Source of the DNA: an uncultured Gemmiger sp.
GTDB taxonomy: Bacteria; Bacillota; Clostridia; Oscillospirales; Ruminococcaceae
NCBI GenBank assembly: GCA_947629015.1
Contig: CANRCB010000005.1
Span: forward strand, 1 to 64,000
Length of the DNA: 64,000 nucleotides
Reading direction: 5' to 3'
The position numbers and the translations under genes are program-made. The notes beneath the pieces are model-generated. The model ran no database searches, had not been told where the DNA came from, and saw only the letters and a program-made list of their open reading frames with translations. This document shows positions 57,904 to 64,000 of the stretch, in pieces (position 1 is the stretch's first letter; each line of letters starts with the position of its first letter).

Positions 57904-60228
57904 TTACTGCGCAAGGATGCCGTACCGGCGGCAGAGGACGGCAAACTCGTCGCTGCCGGTAAAGCCGGGCACCACATCCTCACGGCTCCCGCCGTTGTTG
58001 AGCTTCGTCAGCCAGATGCCCTCCTCGCCGTCTTTCGGCACGCGGTCAAAGAAGGCGCGGTACAGATACTGTACGAACGTCTCGTTGTCAAAGCCGCGGG
58101 CCTTGAACTCATCGCTGAAGATGAACCCTTCCGCAGCGGTGCGGCCCGTGTCCTTATGCATGCGCAGGTTCTCCATCCATGCCTGCGCGTTTTCGTCCGG
58201 GCCGCGGTCGAGGCAGACACGGTACAGCCGCACCACAAAGTCCTCCACGCCGTCGGTGGCGCCGCACCCGGCGCAGGTACCACGCCGCACCGTGCCGACA
58301 CCCTCCGGCTCGGCGGTGCCGGTGCCGGGGTCGATGCCGTACTGCGCGCAGATGGCCTTGAACTCATTGCTGCCGACAAAGCCGTTGAACACGTGCTCAC
58401 GGCTCTGGCCCTCTTCCTCAAGTACGCGCATCCACGCGGCGTGGCCCTCGGTGTCCGGCTCGCGGCCCATGAAGGCGCTGTACAGATGGTCGATATAGCA
58501 GCTGTTGCAGTAGTTTTTCGCCTTGAACTCATCGCTGAAGATAAAGCCGTAGGCCGCCTCGCTGCCGGTGTTGCGGTGGGAGATAAGGGCGTCCGTCCAG
58601 CCGTCGAGGCCGTCTTCGTCCGGTGTACGCCCGAGGCAGACCTCATACAGGCGGGTGACGAAGGCCCGGACCCGGCTTTCATCGGCGGAAGTGCCGGGCT
58701 GCGTGCCCGGCTGCGTGCCGGGGTCGGGCTGTTGGGCATGGGGGCAGCTCACCTCGACCTCCATCCTTGGATTTTCGGTCGGGGATTTTGTATCAAATTC
58801 ATAGGTAAAGCCGGTCACACCCTGCCCCAGGGTGACGACGCCGTTTTGATACGGGCAATCTTTGACCGTGACACGGCCAAGAAGATTTTCGGGGACGGCC
58901 TGGCGCAGATCGACCTGCCAGCCGCCGCCCGCCGCCTGGGCCTGCAGCGTGATTTTTTGTGTGGAAACGTAAAAAGTGTACAGTTTCGGGTTTTTGCTCA
59001 CGTCCAGACCGGGCAGTTGGTTATTGGAACATTTCAACTGCGCCAGCGCCGGATTGCTGCCCACATCCAGAGCGGTCAACCGGTTATCGTTGCACCAAAG
59101 TGAATACAGCGCCGGATTCCCGCTCACGTCCAAACGGGTCAGCTGGTTTTCACCGCAATCCAGGCTGCGCAGTTTTGGATTGCCGCTCACGTCCAAACGG
59201 GTCAGCTGGTTATCGGAAACATACAGGGTCTCCAGCACCGGGTTCCGGCTCACATCGAGGCTGGCCAGTTGGTTATTGGCACAGTTCAGATATCCAAGAG
59301 CCGGGAAAAACTCAACGCCTTTCAGGCTGGAAATGTTCCTGCCGTTGACATTGATACTCCGGATTTCCAGTTCAGTGCCGGCAAGCGTACCGTTTTTGTC
59401 GGTATCCAGCGTATTGCTGACATAGGCCCGGAAGTTTGCGTCCGGGAAATTGTTGCCGTCGATCGTGACCGGTTTTGGGTTCGGATCCGGCACAGAGGAC
59501 AGTTGGGAAAGGGCCACCTGGCAGGGCCTTGCGGAATAGGCACCTTCCCAGGCATAACAGAGCGTATCATTTTTGATGATCACACAGTGCGCGAATGTCA
59601 TACCGTCAGCAGCACTGTAAAGGCGATGGAACTGCCAATTCAGGTTCTTGCCGTTGCTGCCCCAGGTAAAAATGATGTCATTGCAATCCGGCGCATATAT
59701 TGCTTTATAAGCGCTTACATTCTGGGAGGGATTGCCGTCCCCATCCACGGCGATGATCTGCACATCATTCGCGCCGATCCAGCTGCTTTTGGCGAGAGCA
59801 CTGATGATCGCGTTGGAATTGGGGCACTGGCCACTCCCGTTGACCAGCGTAGCGCGGTAAAAGACGAACAGGATCGTCTTGCCCGCAAAATCACTCTTTG
59901 TGATGGTTTTTCCGTCGATGGTCGACAGGGACCAGTTGATATCGCCGACCGGTTTGTCCAGCCGGGGCGGCAGATCCGGCGCATCGGAGGAGGCCGCATA
60001 GGCGGCGGAGAGTTCCTGCGCATCCGCGGCCTCCGGCGGTTGTGCCGGGGCAGGCTCATCTTCCACGGCGGGCTCCTCCGCCGGGGCAGGCTCGCTTTCC
60101 ACGGCAGGTCCCTCCGCCGGGGCGGACGCTGGCGCTTCGGGCAGTACGGCTTCGGCATAAGCGGGCAGGGCCGCGCCGCACAGCAGGGCCGCCGCCAGAA
60201 CCAGCGCGGCGAAAACATTTTTGCGCAT
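57904..60228 (-). CDS. Secreted redoxin-like/leucine-rich-repeat/DUF4214 protein
   Basis: 774 residues. Signal peptide to about residue 25 (LPAYAEA), a Glu/Pro/Ala linker (about 27-85), then a thioredoxin-fold domain (INWSLSTIDGKTITKSDF, TILFVFYRATL, AHCVIIKNDTLCYAWEG). Where CxxC is expected it has GSGQCPNS with one cysteine. Next is an LRR block (about 270-430) of 21-residue units such as LTRLDVSGNPKLRSLDCGEN. The C-terminal third has four half-repeats of DUF4214 type (RLYEVCLGRTPDEDGLDGW, HLYSAFMGREPDTEGHAAW and two more). ATG at 60228 follows AAAGAGGG. Probably a wall-associated adhesion or matrix protein; a redox role is uncertain. Confidence 0.75.
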   Translation of the reverse strand: MRKNVFAALVLAAALLCGAALPAYAEAVLPEAPASAPAEGPAVESEPAPAEEPAVEDEPAPAQPPEAADAQELSAAYAASSDAPDLPPRLDKPVGDINWSLSTIDGKTITKSDFAGKTILFVFYRATLVNGSGQCPNSNAIISALAKSSWIGANDVQIIAVDGDGNPSQNVSAYKAIYAPDCNDIIFTWGSNGKNLNWQFHRLYSAADGMTFAHCVIIKNDTLCYAWEGAYSARPCQVALSQLSSVPDPNPKPVTIDGNNFPDANFRAYVSNTLDTDKNGTLAGTELEIRSINVNGRNISSLKGVEFFPALGYLNCANNQLASLDVSRNPVLETLYVSDNQLTRLDVSGNPKLRSLDCGENQLTRLDVSGNPALYSLWCNDNRLTALDVGSNPALAQLKCSNNQLPGLDVSKNPKLYTFYVSTQKITLQAQAAGGGWQVDLRQAVPENLLGRVTVKDCPYQNGVVTLGQGVTGFTYEFDTKSPTENPRMEVEVSCPHAQQPDPGTQPGTQPGTSADESRVRAFVTRLYEVCLGRTPDEDGLDGWTDALISHRNTGSEAAYGFIFSDEFKAKNYCNSCYIDHLYSAFMGREPDTEGHAAWMRVLEEEGQSREHVFNGFVGSNEFKAICAQYGIDPGTGTAEPEGVGTVRRGTCAGCGATDGVEDFVVRLYRVCLDRGPDENAQAWMENLRMHKDTGRTAAEGFIFSDEFKARGFDNETFVQYLYRAFFDRVPKDGEEGIWLTKLNNGGSREDVVPGFTGSDEFAVLCRRYGILAQ

Positions 60229-60281
60229 GGAGATCCCTCTTTCCTCGTGGTATTCCCGTTTGCAGCAGGTGCGGGCCTGTA

Positions 60282-60785
60282 TCAGGCAAAGCAGTCCTTC
60301 TCGGCCTGGGCGATGGCGGCGATGAACGCATCCCGCGAGGTGGCGCGGCGCAGCGCGGCGGTAAGTTCCGTCTGGGCAAGCAGGTTGACCAGGCGCGCCA
60401 AAAGCTGCACCTGCTCGCTTTGGGCGGCGGGCGGCAGCGCCAGCAAAAAGATGAGGTCCACGGGCTGGCCGTCCCCGGCGCCCCAATCGAGCGGTTTGCG
60501 CAGCGTGACGGCCGCCAGCCCCGGCGCCGCCACCCCCGCGTTGCGGGCGTGCGGCAGCGCGATGCCGGCGCCGATGCCGGTGCTGCCGCCGGTGGCCTCG
60601 CGCTCGGTGACGGCGTTGTAAAAAGCGGTGCCGTTGGTGATGGCGCCGCATTTTTCCTGCAATTCCACAAGGATGCCCAGCACGTCGGCGGCGGTGGCGA
60701 TATCGGCCTGCAGCAGCACGCCGCGCCGGTCCAGCAGATCCCGCACATGCAGCGCGGCGCGTGTGCCGCGCGCGCGGGGCCTCAT
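60282..60785 (-). CDS. PTS EIIA type-2 (fructose/mannitol or nitrogen-type) domain protein
   Basis: 167 residues, a single PTS_EIIA_2 domain with the phospho-histidine motif GIGAGIALPHARNAGV. No EIIB or EIIC is nearby, so it may be a regulatory EIIA or pair with a distant transporter. The start overlaps the stop of the HAD gene (ATGA), so both are made together. Confidence 0.82.
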   Translation of the reverse strand: MRPRARGTRAALHVRDLLDRRGVLLQADIATAADVLGILVELQEKCGAITNGTAFYNAVTEREATGGSTGIGAGIALPHARNAGVAAPGLAAVTLRKPLDWGAGDGQPVDLIFLLALPPAAQSEQVQLLARLVNLLAQTELTAALRRATSRDAFIAAIAQAEKDCFA

Positions 60786-61612
60786 ACCGCGGTGCGCGGG
60801 CTGATGAGCTTATACAAAAACTCGCCCACGCCGCCTTCCATGCAGGAGCACAGCGTCACCTCGTCGGCCTCGGCGCGGACTTCGGCCGGGGCGTTGGCCA
60901 CCGCCACGGCGTAGCCGGCGGCGCGCATGATCTCGAGGTCGTTGTAATAATCGCCGATGGCGACCACGTTCTGCTGCGGCACGCCGACCAGCGCGCACAA
61001 CTGCTGCAGGGCGCTCGCCTTGCTGACGCCGGAGGGCATGATCTCATAATAAACGCTGTTGGTGCGCACAAAATAGTTCTCGCGCCCATAGTAGTGCGCC
61101 TTCTCGAACCGGGCAAGGCGGTCAAGCACTTCGGGTTTGGCGGCAAACACCACCTTGAGCCACGGCTCCGGCACGCTGTCCAGGGGGCAGGCGACGCTGC
61201 CGATGTGCTCCTCGACCTGCAGGGCGTGGGTGTACGGGTTGCCACGCACCACGAACATGGCGCCGTCCTCGGCCATGACGGCCACGCCCACCTCGGGGAA
61301 GGCGGCGATGACATCGTTGATGGCCAGCGTGGCCTGCATCCGGTCCACCGCCGCGCGGTGCAGCACGGTATCGGTGGAAAAATCATAGATGAGCGAGCCG
61401 TTGCAGGAGATGGCCGGCACCGACAGCCGGATATCCCCCAGCGCCGCGCGGATGGATTCCGGCGGGCGGCCGGTGGCGACGGTAAAACGCCCGCCCATCT
61501 CGACGAACAGGCGGATCACGGTGCTGTTGCACCGGGGCAGCCCCTCGGACGCGGTGAGCAGCGTGTTGTCCATATCACAGAGCACAAGATGGTCTTGGAG
61601 GGTGGGGCGCAT
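60782..61612 (-). CDS. Cof-type HAD-IIB phosphatase
   Basis: 276 residues. HAD motif LCDMDNTLL, motif II VATGRPPESI, cap domain in the middle, and motif IV IGDYYNDLEIMRAAGYAVAVANA typical of Cof/YidA sugar-phosphate phosphatases. ATG at 61612 follows AAGGAG. Coupled to the PTS EIIA gene, which suggests sugar-phosphate metabolism. Confidence 0.87.
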   Translation of the reverse strand: MRPTLQDHLVLCDMDNTLLTASEGLPRCNSTVIRLFVEMGGRFTVATGRPPESIRAALGDIRLSVPAISCNGSLIYDFSTDTVLHRAAVDRMQATLAINDVIAAFPEVGVAVMAEDGAMFVVRGNPYTHALQVEEHIGSVACPLDSVPEPWLKVVFAAKPEVLDRLARFEKAHYYGRENYFVRTNSVYYEIMPSGVSKASALQQLCALVGVPQQNVVAIGDYYNDLEIMRAAGYAVAVANAPAEVRAEADEVTLCSCMEGGVGEFLYKLISPRTAV

Positions 61613-61647
61613 GGGCAGGGCTCCTTTCCGGCAAACGGGATTGGGGG

Positions 61648-62574
61648 TCAGCGGAAGCGCGCGAGCGCGCTGACAAAATACGGCGGCAGCGGCGCGGCGA
61701 AGTGCATCGCCTGCCCGGTGCGCGGGTGGACAAAACCCAGCTCCCGCGCGTGCAGGCATTGCCCGCCGGGCAGCGCGGGGCGGCGCGGGCCGTAGAGCAC
61801 ATCGCCGGCCACGGGATGGCCGATGTGCGCCATGTGCACCCGGATCTGGTGCGTGCGCCCGGTCTTGAGGCGGCATTCAACGCAGGTAAAGCCGTCCAGC
61901 GGCTCCAGCATCCGCCACGCCGTGCAGGCGTATTTGGCGTTTTGCTCCGTCACCGCCATGCGCTTGCGGTCACGCGGGTCGCGGCCGATGGGCGCCTCGA
62001 CGGTGCCGCTGTCGGCGGGCATACGCCCGTGGACGATGGCCTGATACACGCGGTGGAGCGTGTGGTCGCCGAGCTGGGCGCTGAGCGCACGGTGGGCGGC
62101 ATCGTCCTTGGCGACGACGAGCAGGCCGGAGGTGTCTTTGTCGATGCGGTGCACGATGCCGGGCCGCAGCTCCCCGCCGATGCCGGAAAGCTGCCCCGCG
62201 CAGTGGTACAGCAGCGCGTTGACGAGCGTGCCGTCCGGGTTGCCGGGCGCGGGGTGCACCACCATACCCTTGGGTTTGTTGACGACGAGCAGGCAGGCAT
62301 CCTCGTACACGATGTCCAGCGGGATGTCCTGCGGCTGCGCGGCGGCGGGCTGCGGGTCGGGCAGGGTCAAAACGACAAGCTGCCCGGGCGCGAGCCGCTG
62401 CTTTTTATCGGCGGGCCGGCCGTCGACGGATACGGCGCCCTGCTCAATGAGGGTTTGCAGCGCGCTGCGGGAGGGTGCCCCCTCCCCTTCCGTTTCGCGG
62501 CAGGCATCGCACAGCCAGCGGTCCAGGCGCTCGACCCCGGCCCCGGGCGGGGCGGTGAATTCAAGCCTGCGCAT
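61648..62574 (-). CDS. RluA/RluD-family RNA pseudouridine synthase
   Basis: 308 residues. N-terminal S4-like domain (VERLDRWLCDAC), catalytic HRIDKDTSGLLVVAK with the aspartate, and GRTHQIRVHMAHIGHPV. Makes pseudouridines in rRNA, probably 23S. Overlaps the end of lspA by 14 bases, the conserved ileS-lspA-rluD order of Firmicutes. Confidence 0.92.
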   Translation of the reverse strand: MRRLEFTAPPGAGVERLDRWLCDACRETEGEGAPSRSALQTLIEQGAVSVDGRPADKKQRLAPGQLVVLTLPDPQPAAAQPQDIPLDIVYEDACLLVVNKPKGMVVHPAPGNPDGTLVNALLYHCAGQLSGIGGELRPGIVHRIDKDTSGLLVVAKDDAAHRALSAQLGDHTLHRVYQAIVHGRMPADSGTVEAPIGRDPRDRKRMAVTEQNAKYACTAWRMLEPLDGFTCVECRLKTGRTHQIRVHMAHIGHPVAGDVLYGPRRPALPGGQCLHARELGFVHPRTGQAMHFAAPLPPYFVSALARFR

Positions 62575-63064
62575 CGGGGGTGCCCTCCCCTTCGGCGGGC
62601 GGGGCGGGGCGCGGGCGCCGCAGATCGAGCAGGATGCCCAGGATCAGCAGGCCGACGCCGGTACACACGCAGATATCGGCAAAATTGAACACGGCGAACC
62701 GCATGAACAGCAGGTTGATGTAATCGACCACCTGCCCGTGGAGGGCGCGGTCGATGAGGTTGCCGACACCGCCGCCCAGCACCAGCACCCAGGCGGCGCG
62801 CTCCAGCGGCGCAGGGCGCCCGAACACCAGCCAGCCGAGCACGGCCAGCAAAATCGCCGTGGTGGCGGCGATGAGCAGCGCCTGCCGGCCGCTGAGCATG
62901 GAAAAGGCCATCCCGTCGTTTACCACATAGCGCAGCTCGGCCACGCCGGGCAGCAGCGGCAGGGCGCCCGCCGGTTGGAGCACGGCGGTCGCCCAGCGCT
63001 TGATGAGCTGGTCCGCGAGCGTGAGCAGCGCCGCCGCCAGCAGTGAGAGGACTTTGCGCAGCAT
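62561..63064 (-). CDS. lspA: Lipoprotein signal peptidase (signal peptidase II)
   Basis: 167 residues, four membrane helices. The catalytic aspartates lie in GNLIDRALHG and FNFADICVC; the family VxNxGxAFS appears as VVNDGMAFSML. Removes signal peptides of prolipoproteins such as the binding protein at 56036. ATG at 63064 has GGGGGTG ahead; upstream in-frame ATGs lack a ribosome site. Confidence 0.93.
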   Translation of the reverse strand: MLRKVLSLLAAALLTLADQLIKRWATAVLQPAGALPLLPGVAELRYVVNDGMAFSMLSGRQALLIAATTAILLAVLGWLVFGRPAPLERAAWVLVLGGGVGNLIDRALHGQVVDYINLLFMRFAVFNFADICVCTGVGLLILGILLDLRRPRPAPPAEGEGTPDAQA

Positions 63065-63096
63065 GGGCACCCCCATCGGCAGAAAATGGTTTGCGC

Positions 63097-64000
63097 TCAG
63101 GCCGTGATGCCCAGCACTTTGGCGCAGCGCGGGCACAGGCCGTCGGCGCCCGCGTGGCGGTCATACTTCCAGCAGCGCGGGCATTTCTGCCCGTCGGCAC
63201 GCGCAACGCGCACGCCAAGCGCCTCGCCCGCCTCCACCGTGACCTGCGATACGATGAACAGGTCGGCCAGGTCGGCAGGGTCCATGGCGGTGAGCAGCGC
63301 ACGGTCCGCCGCGTCGGCGGCCAGGGTGACGGCCGCCTCCAGCGAGGAGCCGATGGCCTTTTCGGCGCGGGCCTGCTCCAGCGCCTTCTTGACCTCGTCG
63401 CGCACGGCGATGAGGCGCGCCCATTTGGCGGTGAACGCCTCGTCGGCGGCGGGGCGCGGCGCGGGCATCTGCTCAAATACGACATACTCCTTCATGCCCG
63501 GCGTTTTGGGGATAAAGCTCCAGATCTCCTGCGCGGTGAAGCACAGGATGGGCGCCAGCAGCCTGGTGAAGTCGACGAGGATGCGGTACAGCGCCGTCTG
63601 CGCGCTGCGGCGGGCGGGGCCGTCGGCACAGTAGAGGCGGTCTTTGAGAACGTCCATGTAGAAGTTGGACATATCAATGACGCAGAAATTGTACAGCGCA
63701 TGGTAGGCGCGGGAGAAATCATAGCTGTCGTACGCGGCGCGCAGCACGGCGGTCAGGTTGTTTGCCGCCGTAAGCGCCCAGCGGTCGATCTCCAGGAGCT
63801 CCGCCTCGGGCACCGCGTCCTTCACGGGGTCAAAATCGCTGAGGTTGCCCAGCATGAAACGCGCGGTGTTGCGCATTTTGCGGTACGCCTCGGACAGCTG
63901 GCGGAAGATCTCCTGCCCGGCGCGCACGTCCACCGTGTAGTCGCTGGAGGCGACCCACAGCCGGATGATATCGGCGCCGTAATCGCGGATGATCTCGGCC
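63097..64000 (-). CDS. ileS: Isoleucyl-tRNA synthetase, 3' part
   Basis: Only the C-terminal about 300 residues are inside the window; the frame is open to base 64000. The last in-window part of the catalytic domain is visible as YGADIIRLWVASSDYTVDV, followed by the anticodon-binding domain (NTARFMLGNL, YHALYNFCVIDMSNFYMDV). The C-terminal zinc-binding domain has CPRCWKYDRHAGADGLCPRC. First gene of the ileS-lspA-rluD run. Any leader T-box would lie beyond the right edge. Confidence 0.95.
   Translation of the reverse strand, partial: AEIIRDYGADIIRLWVASSDYTVDVRAGQEIFRQLSEAYRKMRNTARFMLGNLSDFDPVKDAVPEAELLEIDRWALTAANNLTAVLRAAYDSYDFSRAYHALYNFCVIDMSNFYMDVLKDRLYCADGPARRSAQTALYRILVDFTRLLAPILCFTAQEIWSFIPKTPGMKEYVVFEQMPAPRPAADEAFTAKWARLIAVRDEVKKALEQARAEKAIGSSLEAAVTLAADAADRALLTAMDPADLADLFIVSQVTVEAGEALGVRVARADGQKCPRCWKYDRHAGADGLCPRCAKVLGITA

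Noticed and set aside
1-64000. CRISPR array, complete transposase or prophage region
   Set aside because: No regularly spaced direct repeats, transposase genes or phage structural genes were seen; only short palindromic repeats and single phage-like genes are present.

Overview
This window is a single stretch of a very GC-rich (by eye about two thirds G+C), densely coded bacterial chromosome. The gene set points to a Firmicute of the class Clostridia, most likely a high-GC Oscillospiraceae/Ruminococcaceae gut bacterium of the Gemmiger, Subdoligranulum or Faecalibacterium kind. The clues are a T-box leader on a leucine operon, a CIRCE box on htpG, HPr kinase with a ROK glucokinase, RapZ/WhiA/DnaE linkage, a clostridial-type one-chain PurL, a split PurH, and dispersed GC-rich palindromic repeats. 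Genus is an inference; no 16S gene is present.

Layout. 1-1463: the end of an envelope SGNH-like protein, cut by the left edge. 1484-6547: leucine operon leuA-leuC-leuD-leuB behind a strong promoter and a T-box attenuator. 6610-19864: a de novo purine operon, purE-C-F-M-N, IMP cyclohydrolase, AICAR transformylase, purD, purL, purB, behind a structured leader ending in a terminator-like hairpin. A tRNA-Gly(CCC) follows on the other strand. 20182-24755: envelope and accessory genes (GH25 muramidase, transglutaminase-like protein, zinc-ribbon, DUF5685-like protein, DnaJ-domain protein). 24763-27000: a 2-hydroxyacid dehydrogenase with a C_GCAxxG_C_C protein, then an AT-rich islet with a PBECR-like gene and an apparently free-standing small RNA. 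27134-31938: htpG under CIRCE/HrcA control and a very long Sel1-repeat protein. 32050-36856: a two-component system divergent from a three-gene lantibiotic-immunity-type ABC transporter. 36875-49156, minus strand: tsf, rpsB, pfkA, dnaE, whiA, rapZ, a GNAT gene, murB, glcK, hprK. 49284-57100, minus strand: ABC-F ATPase, HAD phosphatase, a 55-residue acidic ORF, an Ig/SGNH surface protein and an ABC.X4/TrpXYZ-type importer. 57353-57722: three adjacent palindromic repeats. 57904-64000, minus strand: a redoxin-LRR-DUF4214 surface protein, a PTS EIIA, a Cof-type HAD phosphatase, rluD-like gene, lspA and the 3' part of ileS.

How it works together. The first third makes leucine and purines, each gated by an RNA leader. 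The centre handles heat stress, envelope sensing and peptide-antibiotic defence. The hprK-glcK-murB-rapZ-whiA-dnaE-pfkA block links carbon-flux sensing, glycolysis entry, cell-wall precursor supply and replication.

The least explained material is RNA-level. Two copies of a roughly 160-170 nt element (13221-13394 and 29196-29355) keep the same stem plan while the paired bases differ in compensating ways. There is also a compact promoter-to-terminator small RNA at about 26871-26990. I could run no searches, so whether these are already catalogued is not known to me.
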